The notes under the pieces were generated by a model, which ran no database searches, had not been told where the DNA came from, and saw nothing but the letters and a program-made list of their open reading frames with translations. Position numbers and translations under genes: made by a program. This document shows positions 1 to 8,186 of a DNA stretch of 38,131 nucleotides, piece by piece (position 1 is the first letter of the stretch; each line of letters starts with the position of its first letter). Source of the stretch: CAZOGW01 sp964579415. GTDB lineage: Bacteria; Actinomycetota; Acidimicrobiia; Spongiisociales; UBA5794. Location: positions 1 through 38,131 of the forward strand of contig CAZOGW010000016.1 in NCBI GenBank assembly GCA_964579415.1. The letters run 5' to 3'.

Positions 1-1
1 G

Positions 2-835
2 GTCTGGTGCCGGTCCGCACTGGCGGGCGACATCGTGGAGCGCGCCGGAGAAGGTGCCTTCCGGCTGGCGCCGCACATGGACACCATCCTCCTCGACGAC
101 GGGTCGCCGGCATACGTAGGCGGCACCGTTCATGTGCTGGCACAGCCGGACATCTTCGACCGGTTCTCACAGACCCTGCCCACCGGGGAGCGGACCTGGT
201 GGGATCGTTCCACCCCCGGGTTCATCGAAGGCGTGGCAGGCACCGGATCGGCGTTCTACGTGCGGCTCATCCCCGGCGGCCTGAACCTGGTGCCGGGCCT
301 CGACGAGAGGCTGGGCGGCGGTGCCCGCATCCTCGACACTGCCTGCGGCGCCGGCGTGGGGCTGGTCCGGCTGGCAGAGACCTACCCGTCGGCGACGCTG
401 GTCGGCGCCGATGGCGACGCCTTCTCGCTGAAGCTCGCTGCGGAGCGCCTCGACCGCCACGGTCTGGCCCACCGGGTCGAGTTGGTGCACACACCGCTGG
501 AGGACCTCGACTTCGACAGCGAGTTCGACCTGGTGGTCAACAACATCTCGATGCACGAATGCAGGGACATCGAGCAGGTCACCGGGAAGGTGAAGAGGGC
601 GCTGAAGCCCGGAGGGTTCTTCGTCATCTCCGACTTCCCGTTCCCGGACAGCGACCAGGCGCTCCGCACCGTGCCGGGGCGCATCATGGCGGGGATCCAG
701 TTCTTCGAGGCCCAGATCGACGACCAGCTCCTGCCGGTGGCGACCTACCGCGACCTGCTGGAGCGCCACGGGTTCCGTGATGTGGCCTCGGCGGACCTGA
801 CACCGGTGCACGCCATCACTCACGGCTGGCGATAG
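2..835 (+). CDS. Class I SAM-dependent methyltransferase, 5'-truncated (Rv2258c-like)
   Basis: The reading frame is open from the window's first bases, so the N-terminus is missing; a GTG at 35 is only an internal codon. The visible N-terminal part (roughly 70 residues with 'RLAPHMDTILLDD') resembles the end of the winged-helix region that precedes the Rossmann domain in Rv2258c-type methyltransferases. The Rossmann domain is complete: SAM motif I 'LDTACGAGVG' (about 332-361), an acidic strand end 'VGADGD', motif 'DLVVNNISMHE' and the post-motif 'LKPGGFFVISDFPF'. The acceptor cannot be predicted. It converges on the AI-2E-type gene and shares a hairpin terminator with it. The methyltransferase call is firm; the subfamily is an inference. 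Confidence 0.85.
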   Translation, partial: VWCRSALAGDIVERAGEGAFRLAPHMDTILLDDGSPAYVGGTVHVLAQPDIFDRFSQTLPTGERTWWDRSTPGFIEGVAGTGSAFYVRLIPGGLNLVPGLDERLGGGARILDTACGAGVGLVRLAETYPSATLVGADGDAFSLKLAAERLDRHGLAHRVELVHTPLEDLDFDSEFDLVVNNISMHECRDIEQVTGKVKRALKPGGFFVISDFPFPDSDQALRTVPGRIMAGIQFFEAQIDDQLLPVATYRDLLERHGFRDVASADLTPVHAITHGWR

Positions 836-847
836 ACGATCATCGCG

Positions 848-887
848 GCGGAGCCGGAGGGGCCTTGGGTCTACCCTCCGGCTCCGC
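848..887. terminator. Bidirectional hairpin between convergent genes
   Basis: A perfect 14-bp inverted repeat (848-861 with 874-887, arm GCGGAGCCGGAGGG) encloses a 12-nt loop. It starts 12 bp after the methyltransferase stop and reaches back into the last codons of the opposing transporter gene, whose stop codon lies in the loop. There is no T tract, which is common for terminators in GC-rich actinobacteria. Confidence 0.6.
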
Positions 888-2085
888 GCCTCCCCGTGCC
901 GGGCACCCGAGCGGGTACCGGTGGGAGCTCGCGGGCCGGGCCCGCGGGGCGATGGTGTGCCCCGGCGAACATCCGTTGTGCCCGCTTCACCAGGTCCACC
1001 GTCACCGCGGTCGCCGGGACGGCGACGATCAACCCGACGATGCCGCCGAGGATCCCGCCGGCGGTCGTCGCCAGGAGGACCACGAGAGGATGGAGGTGGA
1101 GCTGCCCGCTCATGACCTTGGGCTCGAGCAGGTTCTCCAGTAGCAGGTTGGCGACCAGCACCACACCGAGGATGATCAGCGCCGGCACAATGCCCCCGCT
1201 GGAGAGGGCGAGGAGCGTGGCCAGCCCGCCGCCGACGAACGCCCCGAAGTAGGGGATGAATCCCCCGACGAAGTTGACCACGGCGATCGCCGGTACCAGG
1301 GGAACGTCGAGCAGGAGGCACGCCGCCGTCACCACCACCGACACCACCGCCGAGATGATGCTGCGGCCCGTCCAGTACGCCCGCAGCGAGCGCACCGCCG
1401 CGGCCACGAAGGCGTCGGCCTCGCCCTGGTACCGCGCCGGTAGCCGGCCGACCAGGGAGGCCCGGATCTCGGGCCCGTCCTTGAGCACGTAGTACATCAG
1501 CAGCAGGGCGAGGATCGTCCCCACGAAGAAGGTGACGGTGGCGTTGAGCCCTCCCATCACCGCCGACATGGTGCCCTCGCTGAGCAGGCCACCCACGGAC
1601 TCCAGGCTGTCCCGGATGCTCTCGAGGATGTCAACGCCGAGCCCGAACGTATCGCTGAGATCGTCGAGGGCGGCGTCGATCTGGGCGACGATGAGGCTCG
1701 ATTGGCTCACCACGGCACGTACCACGAGGGCGATCACGCCGATCACCGCCAGAACCGAGCCGAGCACTACGGCGGCGGAGGCCAACCCGGCCGAGAGGCC
1801 GAGCCGGTGGAGCCGGGAGGCGAGCGGAGCGCCGACGGCGCCGAGCATGACGGCGAACAGGAGGGGCAGGACCAGCTCGCTGATGGCGGCGAGGCCGACG
1901 ACGACGGCCACGGCCAGGATGGCGACACCGATCACCGCCCACGCCACTATGCCGACGGAGGACGCGGTGTCGACTATGCGAGGGCGGCGCGGCGCCGCCG
2001 GGGTCGGCGGCTCCCCGGTGCCGGGCGCGATCCCTTCGGCGGCGGGCGCCGCGTCGTCGGCAGGCAATGGCACCTCCTCGGTCAC
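871..2085 (-). CDS. AI-2E family transporter (PerM/YdiK family membrane protein)
   Basis: This is a 404-residue polytopic membrane protein. It has a polar Pro/Ala-rich N-terminus of about 40 residues, paired hydrophobic segments at about 43-130, a soluble helical stretch (about 130-175), and then the conserved C-terminal core. The core carries the family signatures 'GGFIPYFGAFVGG' and 'LLENLLEPKVMSGQ' followed by 'LHPLVVLLA'. Members have been linked to autoinducer-2 export or Na+/H+ antiport, but most substrates are unknown, so none is assigned here. The start is a GTG in 'GTGACCGAGGAGGTG'. It is divergent from the glutathione peroxidase gene across 111 bp and convergent with the methyltransferase gene. 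The short C-terminal tail rich in Pro, Arg and Gly is probably cytoplasmic. Confidence 0.9.
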   Translation of the reverse strand: MTEEVPLPADDAAPAAEGIAPGTGEPPTPAAPRRPRIVDTASSVGIVAWAVIGVAILAVAVVVGLAAISELVLPLLFAVMLGAVGAPLASRLHRLGLSAGLASAAVVLGSVLAVIGVIALVVRAVVSQSSLIVAQIDAALDDLSDTFGLGVDILESIRDSLESVGGLLSEGTMSAVMGGLNATVTFFVGTILALLLMYYVLKDGPEIRASLVGRLPARYQGEADAFVAAAVRSLRAYWTGRSIISAVVSVVVTAACLLLDVPLVPAIAVVNFVGGFIPYFGAFVGGGLATLLALSSGGIVPALIILGVVLVANLLLENLLEPKVMSGQLHLHPLVVLLATTAGGILGGIVGLIVAVPATAVTVDLVKRAQRMFAGAHHRPAGPARELPPVPARVPGTGRRGAGG

Positions 2086-2196
2086 CGGTGATCCCGGGTC
2101 GTCCGCAAGCCTATAGGTGTGTCGAGACCGCTGCGCTGCGAGACGCCCACCCGGCGCGTCGCCGGGCTTATCCTGGCTGACGGGAAGGCCTCAACC

Positions 2197-2676
2197 ATGG
2201 ACATTCGCGACATTGCACTGACCACTATCGACGGCGGCGCGGCGACCCTCGCCGACTGGGCCGACGATGTCGTGCTCGTCGTCAACGTCGCCTCACGATG
2301 CGGCCTCAGCCCGCAGTACGAGACCCTGGAACGACTCCACGAGACCTACCGCCATCGCGGCTTCTCCGTCCTCGGCTTCCCCAGCAACCAGTTCCTCCAG
2401 GAACTGGGTAGCGAGGAGGCCATCATGGAGTACTGCTCGACCACCTGGGGCGTCACCTTCCCCATGTTCGCCCGGGTGAAGGTGAACGGCCGGTCGCAGC
2501 ATCCTCTCTACGCCGAGCTCACCAAGGTTGCCGATGCCTCGGGCAAGGCGGGAAAGGTGCAGTGGAACTTCGAGAAGTTCCTGGTCCTGCCAAGCGACGA
2601 GGTCCGTCGCTTCCGCCCCACGACGCCACCGGACGCCCCCGAGATCGTCGAAGCCATCGAGGCTGCACTCGTCTGA
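2197..2676 (+). CDS. Glutathione/thioredoxin peroxidase family protein (Cys type)
   Basis: A 159-residue GPx-family peroxidase that reduces hydroperoxides in the cytoplasm. The catalytic tetrad is visible: Cys35 in 'NVASRCGL', Gln68 in 'NQFLQE', and Trp123-Asn124 in 'QWNFEKFL'. The peroxidatic residue is Cys, not Sec. Cys80 in 'EYCSTTWGVTFPMF' sits where thioredoxin-dependent family members carry the resolving Cys, so thioredoxin is the likelier reductant (inference). The usual 'FPCNQF' reads 'FPSNQF', which removes a Cys that is conserved in many homologues. The ATG at 2197 is chosen because the family starts here and GGGAAGG lies upstream; an in-frame start at 2119 would add 26 residues with no family match. 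Confidence 0.93.
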   Translation: MDIRDIALTTIDGGAATLADWADDVVLVVNVASRCGLSPQYETLERLHETYRHRGFSVLGFPSNQFLQELGSEEAIMEYCSTTWGVTFPMFARVKVNGRSQHPLYAELTKVADASGKAGKVQWNFEKFLVLPSDEVRRFRPTTPPDAPEIVEAIEAALV

Positions 2677-2687
2677 GCCGATCCCAT

Positions 2688-2716
2688 TTGACCGCTGCCG
2701 GGCGGGTGGGAAGAAT
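2688..2716 (+). promoter_or_regulatory. Candidate sigma-70 promoter for the metallopeptidase gene
   Basis: TTGACC (2688-2693), a 17-bp spacer and AAGAAT (2711-2716) lie in the 132-bp space after the peroxidase gene. This would give a leader of about 85 nt before the ATG at 2809. The match is by eye only. Confidence 0.35.
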
Positions 2717-2808
2717 CCGGAACGCACCACTCGGTGCTGGCAATCAGGGGGTTGCGCGACCCGTTGCGGCGGGGAGGCTCGATCCTGCACGGACGAGAGG
2801 GAGACACC

Positions 2809-5309
2809 ATGAAGAATGCGAAGTCGCGCCTGAGGCGTGACGACGGTCGCAGCACCACTGCGCTGGCCGCCATCTTGGCGATCGTCGCGGCGCTGGCGAT
2901 CATCCCGGCGGCGGGCGCTACGCAGCCCCCGGAGCCGGAGGTCGGCGGCGCAGCGGACCTGTGGAGCGACCTGGACGAGACACCACTCCCGGCGCGGAAC
3001 GGGGTACCGGCCCAGGTACGTCCCGAGCGCTTCCGGGCGCTGGAGCTCGACACGCCCGCCCTGGGTGACGTGCTCGCCGAGGCGCCCCACGAGCGTGAGG
3101 GTGGGGCCGACGCACTGGTGGTCTCCCTGCCCGCACCCAACGGTACGTTCCAGCGGTTCGCCCTGGAGGAGTCGCCGGTGATGGAGGCGGGCCTGGCCGC
3201 CGAGCACCCCGAGATCAAGACGTACTCGGGCCGTGGCATCGACGACCCGTCGGCCACGGTGCGTGCCGACGTGACCCCGCTCGGCTTCCACGCCTCGGTG
3301 CGCTCACCGGCCGGTGCCTGGTACGTCGACCCGTACTACCGGCAGGATGACAGTGTCTACGTCAGCTACTTCGGGCAGGATCTCGAGGACGGGCGCGGGG
3401 CGTTCGTCGAGCGCGAGCCGCTGGNNNNNNNNNNNNNNNNNNNNNNNNNNNNNNNNNNNNNNNNNNNNNNNNNNNNNNNNNNNNNNNNNNNNNNNNNNNN
3501 NNNNNNNNNNNNNNNNNNNNNNNNGCCAACTCGGTGGAGCCCGGCAGCGGCTCGTCGATCATGGCCTACGCCGGCATCTGCGCCGCCGACAACCTGCAGC
3601 CCAACAGCGACCCGTACTGGTCGCACCGCTCGTACACCGAGGTCACGACCTTCGTGAACTCGAACCGCCCCGCCATCAACGAGGTGCAGAACGCTTCGCT
3701 GTACGGCTGGGACACGGACGGCGACTCGTTCCGGCTCCGCTTCCAGGGAGAGGTCTCCGAGCCCATCGTGCGTGGCGTGAACTACAACACCGCCGGCATC
3801 CAGGCGGCGATCGCAGGTATCCCCGGCTGGCCCGGCGGCACCGTGGCGGTCGCCAACTTCGGCAGCGGCGGATCCCCGAGCGACAACGGGTTCCAGCTCA
3901 CGTTCGGCACCGCGCCGCTCACGCTGACCAACGTCCCCGAGTTCGAGCTGGTCGACTTCGTCGGTGCCAGCGGTTTCGTGGGCGAGACGGCCAAGGGTGG
4001 GCCGGTGGACAACCAGGGCCACATCGTCACCGCTACGGGCAACCACGCCCCGGTGGCGGAGGCGGCGTCGTCGTTCACCATCCCGCTGCGGACGCCGTTC
4101 GCCCTCACCGGGTCGGCGACCGACTTCGACGAGGACGCCCTCACCTACACGTGGGAGCAGAACGATCGCGGCGCCGCACAGGGCACGGCGTTGCAGAACA
4201 ACACCAAGCTCAACGGCCCGCTGTTCCGCAACTTCGGCACGCCGCTGCGGCGGCCGCCGTACGTGCCGACGGAGTTCAACGCCCAGGGGCAGAACCACCC
4301 GACGGACAACCCGACCCGGGTATTCCCCGACGCGGTGCAGATCGCGGCAGGGAACACCAACGCCAACTCCGGGACCTGCGTGGCCGGCAACGTGGACTGC
4401 TTCTCGGAGTTCCTCCCCACCAGCGACTACGTGGGCTTCGCCGGCGTCAACGCCGACCCGGCCCGCCTCAACTTCCGCTTCACCGCCCGGGACAACAACG
4501 GCGGCGTCGGCACCGCCGACACCGTGCTGTTCCTGGCGGCGGGCACCGGACCGTTCCTGGTCACCGGTCCCGGCGCTGCGACGGTGGCGGGGAAGCTGAC
4601 CCCGATCGACGTGGCCTGGGACGTCGCCGGCACCGACGGAGCCGCCATCGGCACCACCGACGTCAGGATCAGCCTCTCCATCGATGGTGGGATCACCTTC
4701 CCGCACGTGCTCTCCGCGAGCACGCCCAACGACGGAGCGGCGACGGTGGTCCTCCCCGACGTGAGCAGCACCGATGCCCGGGTGAAGGTCGAAGCGGTCG
4801 GGAACGTCTTCTTCGACGTCTCCGACGAGAACTTCACCATCACCGGAGGCTCGGTGTCCGCCAGCGGCACCATCCCGGCCGAGAACGCCGAGGGAACTTA
4901 CCTGCCCACCCCGGGCACGACGTTGCAGGTCGCCATCGACGCCGCCGTCGGCGGCGGGGGAGCCGACGGTGACGTCACGTTGCGGTTCCGCTCCGGCGGC
5001 CTCCGCTACGCCATCGAGGCCGGCGACATCACGTCGCTGCAGCTCGACCCGGACTCGGAAGGTCACGGGATCGGTGCACTCACCGCCGAGGCGTCGCTCC
5101 TCGACGTGAGCGCATCCAACCACCCGGTGACGGTCGCCGAGGACCTGACTCTGCACCTGACGTTCGTCGACAACGGCGAGCCGTCCCGTTACGACTGGTT
5201 GAGCGTCACCCTCACCGACGCCGAGGGCACCGTGGTGTTCTCCACCGACTGGGCGCCGACAGGGAACGATCAGGCACGCCGCACCAACTGGACGCTGGCG
5301 ATCGACTGA
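2809..5309 (+). CDS. Secreted reprolysin-like (M12B, metzincin) metallopeptidase, interrupted by an assembly gap
   Basis: The ATG at 2809 follows GAGAGGGAG and encodes a signal peptide (basic N-terminus, hydrophobic core about 17-34, 'PAAGA' cleavage region). A propeptide-like domain follows ('TYSGRGIDDPSATVRADVTPLGFHA', then 'WYVDPYYR'), as in secreted bacterial zinc proteases of this family. After the gap the chain resumes at 'NSVEPGSGSSIMAYAGIC', the metzincin Met-turn region. The HExxHxxGxxH zinc site that should precede it is therefore hidden in the gap. Next come a PKD-like segment (about 4030-4540), an Ig/FN3-like segment (about 4550-4850) and a unique C-terminal region of about 150 residues. 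The frames before and after the gap differ, which fits a placeholder gap, not a pseudogene. A strong terminator follows. Confidence 0.85.
3425..3524. other. Assembly gap of exactly 100 N inside the metallopeptidase gene
   Basis: One hundred N is the usual placeholder for a gap of unknown size. The flanks share no sequence. Between the propeptide and the Met-turn, homologues have about 180 residues of catalytic domain, so the true missing DNA is probably around 0.5 kb (inference). Confidence 0.9.
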
Positions 5310-5327
5310 TCGCCCGCTGAAGAGAAA

Positions 5328-5362
5328 GAAAGGGGTGCCGGTCGGAGACCGGCACCCCTTTC
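5328..5362. terminator. Strong bidirectional terminator
   Basis: A perfect 16-bp stem (5328-5343 with 5347-5362, arm GAAAGGGGTGCCGGTC) has a 3-nt loop, an A-rich 5' flank and a T-rich 3' flank. This geometry can stop transcription from both sides, between the metallopeptidase gene and the opposing lipoprotein gene. Confidence 0.85.
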
Positions 5363-5363
5363 T

Positions 5364-5384
5364 CTTGGTACTTGGTACTTGGTG
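5364..5384. repeat. Short tandem heptamer, CTTGGTA x3
   Basis: Three head-to-tail copies of CTTGGTA (the last ends in G) lie directly after the terminator and end 6 bp before the stop of the opposing gene. A related but different short repeat occurs at 36157-36177. Confidence 0.6.
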
Positions 5385-5390
5385 CGGGCG

Positions 5391-5966
5391 TTAGCGGCAG
5401 TTCTGGTCGAACCAGGCGCTGACGTTCTCGCCGGCGGTTTCTACGGCATCCTGGTCGACGGACTCCATCACCGCATTGAGCGTCGCGAGCTGCTCGGGGG
5501 TAGGCACCTGTCCCGGCTGGTAGTCCGCTTCCGCGAATGCGGCGTACACCTTGCCCAACTCCGTGGCGAGAGCGCCCAGGTCGTCCTTGATCTCATCGGG
5601 TGCGGCGTCCGCCATGGCACGGAGCTGGCCGGCGGCGGTCTCGAGCTGGGCGGCGTCGACACTGCCGGTCATGGCTCCGGCGAGGCCGGTGCCGTAGGCG
5701 TTGAGGGCCGCCGACATCGCCTGGGAGGCGTCGAGGCAGATCTGGCTGTAGTTGAACTCCCCGCCGTCGTCGTTCCCGCCGCCGGTGGTGCTGTCGGTCG
5801 CCTCGTCGGCCGGTGCCGCCGTGGTTCCAGCGTCCCCGGCGGGCGCCGCCGTGGTGGCGTCGCCGCCGTCGTCCGGCGGGGAGGCGTCGTCACCTCCACC
5901 GCCGCAGGCGGAGAGGACGAGCAGGAGTGAGAAAGAAAGGGCGGATGCCCGGGAGTGGAGTCGCAT
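5391..5966 (-). CDS. Putative lipoprotein of unknown function
   Basis: 191 residues. A type II signal peptide ends in the lipobox 'LSAC' (Cys21), followed by a Gly/Asp/Thr/Ala-rich linker (about 22-68). The folded part (about 70-191) is helical and begins 'YSQICLDASQAMSAALNAYG'; Cys76 in this stretch and the penultimate Cys190 could form a disulfide. I do not recognise a domain. GGAGG lies upstream of the ATG. It sits 29 bp after the HtrA-like protease gene on the same strand, so the two are probably co-transcribed and both act at the outer face of the membrane. Confidence 0.75.
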   Translation of the reverse strand: MRLHSRASALSFSLLLVLSACGGGGDDASPPDDGGDATTAAPAGDAGTTAAPADEATDSTTGGGNDDGGEFNYSQICLDASQAMSAALNAYGTGLAGAMTGSVDAAQLETAAGQLRAMADAAPDEIKDDLGALATELGKVYAAFAEADYQPGQVPTPEQLATLNAVMESVDQDAVETAGENVSAWFDQNCR

Positions 5967-5995
5967 GGGGCCTCCTCGGGGAGGTGGGCTGGGTC

Positions 5996-7594
5996 TCAGC
6001 CCACCAGGTTGAAGCTGGCGAGAGCCTGGTCGAGAGCCTCCAGGTCGGCGTCGGAGATGACCTGGGTGGCCACGGTAACCGTGCCGGCCCCGTCGTGGGA
6101 CTGGGCGGCGAGAACCACGATCGAGGAGGTGCCGTCACAGTCGAGCCAGAGCTGATACTTGCCGGCGAACACGGGATCCTCGTAGTCGAAGACGCCGCCG
6201 TCGCTGCAGTCGTCGGAGAAGGAGAAGGCTTCGAGCAGGTCATCGGTCCCGATCAGCCCGCCTTCGAAGGCGAGGAAGATGAGTCCGGGCTCGTCGTAGG
6301 ACTCGAGGAACCCGTTGAGGTCGGCGGAGGCGGCGATGCGCGGGACGGAGAGCCCCTCGAAGTCGAGGGGGTCGGTGGCACGCTGCGCCCACTCGGTGGG
6401 TACGGAGATGACGATGGTGTTGGTGTCGTCGGTCACCGACTCGAAGGTGCTGTAGAACGTGGGACCGGAGTCGTCGGTGGGCACCTCCTCCTGGACCTCC
6501 TGGGCGAAGGAGAAGGCGGCGGCGATGGGCTCGTCGCCGTTGATCTCCCCGCGGAACACCTCCTGGGTGTCCCAGCGCAGCACCTCGACGTTCATCGGGC
6601 GGCCCGGTCCGGCGGTGCGCAGCACGTCGCAGTAGTCCTTGAAGGTGCCGTCACGTCCCATCGGCAACCCGTTGAGCGAGGTGATGATGTCACCGGGAAG
6701 GATGTCGGCGTCGGCGGCGGGCGAACCGGCGGTGACACCGGCCACCCAGATGCCGGAGACGCCCAGAGCCTCGTCGTAGACGGCCCAGCCGTTGATGCCG
6801 ATCGACTCCACGTCGCCGTCCTTGAGCTGCTCGACCACCGGGGACGCCAGGTCGTGGGCGATGGCATAGAACTGCGCCGTGGTGGTGGCCGTCGCCCCGC
6901 CGGCATAGTTGACGCCCACCACGCTGCCGTCGTCGGCGAGGAGGGGCCCGCCGGAGTTGCCCGGGTGGATGTTGGCGTCGTGCTCGATGGTGTGGTCGAT
7001 CGAGGAGGTGCCGGTCAGGTCGCCCCCGGCTTCCGCCTTGGCCACGATGCCACGGGTGAGGGTGTACTGGGGATCGCCCAGGGGGAACCCGGCGGCGTAG
7101 ACGTCGAGGCCGGCGAAGATGTCGCCGTCGTACCACTCCAGGACCGGGAGCGGCTCGCGCTCGGTGATATCGATGAGCGCCAGGTCGTTGCACTCCGACA
7201 CCCCGAGGATCCTGGCGTTGTAGCTGCGGGTGGTGTCACCGCCGATGAAGATCTCCAGCGTGGCGGCCCCGGCGACCACGTGGTTGTTGGTCACGGCGAG
7301 CCCGTCCTCGCTGATGATGAAGCCGCTGCCGGCGCCCGAGCTGTAGGCGTAGCCCACCTCAGGGTCGCGGAAGGTGCCTTGGGAGACGATCTGGATGACG
7401 GCGGGCTGGGCGTCCTGGAAGCTGGTGATGCCGGCTTCGGTGGTTGTGGTGGGCGCCGCCGTGGTCGTCGGGGCGGCCGTGGTCGATGCGGGAGCCACGG
7501 TGGTGTCCGCGGCTTCTGATCCGCCACAGGCTGCCACCAACACGGTCGCGGCAGCCAGGGCGATCACGCCACGCGCCCTGTAAGTGCGAGACAT
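5996..7594 (-). CDS. HtrA/DegP-like S1C serine protease, lipoprotein, with PDZ domain
   Basis: 532 residues. The signal peptide ends in lipobox 'VAAC' (Cys23), followed by a Thr/Ala/Pro linker (about 31-53). The trypsin-like domain (about 56-235) has the full triad: His105 in 'TNNHVV', Asp137 in 'NDLALI' and Ser214 in 'GNSGGPL'. A PDZ domain follows (about 255-345, 'GSPAADADILPGDIITSLNG'). The remaining ~180 residues ('TFYSTFESVTDD' to the end, with Cys pairs) match no domain I recognise. It is probably tethered outside the membrane for envelope protein quality control. AAGGGGGG precedes the ATG by a few bases. Confidence 0.92.
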   Translation of the reverse strand: MSRTYRARGVIALAAATVLVAACGGSEAADTTVAPASTTAAPTTTAAPTTTTEAGITSFQDAQPAVIQIVSQGTFRDPEVGYAYSSGAGSGFIISEDGLAVTNNHVVAGAATLEIFIGGDTTRSYNARILGVSECNDLALIDITEREPLPVLEWYDGDIFAGLDVYAAGFPLGDPQYTLTRGIVAKAEAGGDLTGTSSIDHTIEHDANIHPGNSGGPLLADDGSVVGVNYAGGATATTTAQFYAIAHDLASPVVEQLKDGDVESIGINGWAVYDEALGVSGIWVAGVTAGSPAADADILPGDIITSLNGLPMGRDGTFKDYCDVLRTAGPGRPMNVEVLRWDTQEVFRGEINGDEPIAAAFSFAQEVQEEVPTDDSGPTFYSTFESVTDDTNTIVISVPTEWAQRATDPLDFEGLSVPRIAASADLNGFLESYDEPGLIFLAFEGGLIGTDDLLEAFSFSDDCSDGGVFDYEDPVFAGKYQLWLDCDGTSSIVVLAAQSHDGAGTVTVATQVISDADLEALDQALASFNLVG

Positions 7595-7622
7595 CTGTCC
7601 CCCCTTGGGTTATGCAGTCGAG

Positions 7623-7832
7623 TGACCGGTTCGGACCTGATCCTACCGCGTGCGATCCGGTCCCGAACGCTCCCCGCNNNNNNNNNNNNNNNNNNNNNNN
7701 NNNNNNNNNNNNNNNNNNNNNNNNNNNNNNNNNNNNNNNNNNNNNNNNNNNNNNNNNNNNNNNNNNNNNNNNNNNNNTGACCGGTTCGGACCTGATCCTA
7801 CCGCGTGCGATCCGGTCCCGAACGCTCCCCGC
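7623..7832. repeat. 55-bp exact duplication flanking a 100-N gap (assembly artefact)
   Basis: The 55 bases at 7623-7677 recur identically at 7778-7832, on either side of a 100-N run (7678-7777). An exact 55-bp overlap is what two contig ends share in a k=55 de Bruijn assembly, so the true sequence probably has one copy and no gap. The unit also holds an imperfect inverted repeat (GTTCGGACCTGATC with GATCCGGTCCCGAAC). It accounts for most of the 301-bp space between the protease gene (starts 7594, minus) and the GlsB-like gene (starts 7896, plus); both promoters must lie here, but no convincing boxes were seen. Confidence 0.85.
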
Positions 7833-7895
7833 CGGGGGGCACCTCTCGCGAGCACGTGAATGCAGGCGGCCGGATCGCGTGCCTATGCTCGGTGT

Positions 7896-8159
7896 GTGTT
7901 GATCCTTGCTCTCATCCTGTTCGGCATGCTCATCGGTGCCGGTGCCCAGCTCATCCTCGGCCGTTCCGACGGCGTCATCGACTGGCCGATGGCCTTCGCC
8001 GCGGGCCTGGCGGGATCCTTCGTCGGCGGGTTGCTCGTCAGCTTGCTTTCCGGCGACGGTCTCGCCCTGCGTCCCAGCGGCATCATCGGCTCGCTGGCCG
8101 GCGCCGTGATCGTCACCCTCGTGTGGCGCTGGAGCCGCACCCGCAGTAGCAGCGCCTGA
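7896..8159 (+). CDS. GlsB/YeaQ/YmgE family (transglycosylase-associated) small membrane protein
   Basis: About 87 residues with three hydrophobic, Gly-rich segments: 'LILALILFGMLIGAGAQLI', 'FAAGLAGSFVGGLLVSLL' and 'GIIGSLAGAVIVTLVW'. This spacing is typical of the GlsB/YeaQ/YmgE stress-response family, whose biochemical role is unclear. The frame opens at an ATG at 7860, but the family begins close to the first membrane segment, so the GTG at 7896 (or TTG at 7899) is more likely. The gene ends 27 bp before the opposing exonuclease gene. Confidence 0.75.
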   Translation: MLILALILFGMLIGAGAQLILGRSDGVIDWPMAFAAGLAGSFVGGLLVSLLSGDGLALRPSGIIGSLAGAVIVTLVWRWSRTRSSSA

Positions 8160-8186
8160 CGGCCTGTCACCCGGGCCCGGTTGCAG

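Noticed and set aside
3314..4972. 552-codon frame across the first gap
   Set aside because: It is a product of the arbitrary 100-N length; the real metallopeptidase frames before and after the gap are different.
5813..7519. 568-codon plus-strand frame opposite the HtrA-like gene
   Set aside because: Antisense shadow full of Gly/Val; the minus-strand frame has an intact catalytic triad and lipobox.
7623..7832. 55-bp direct repeat as an attachment site or transposon target duplication
   Set aside because: No integrase or transposase is near, and an exact k-mer-length match on both sides of an N run is better explained by assembly.
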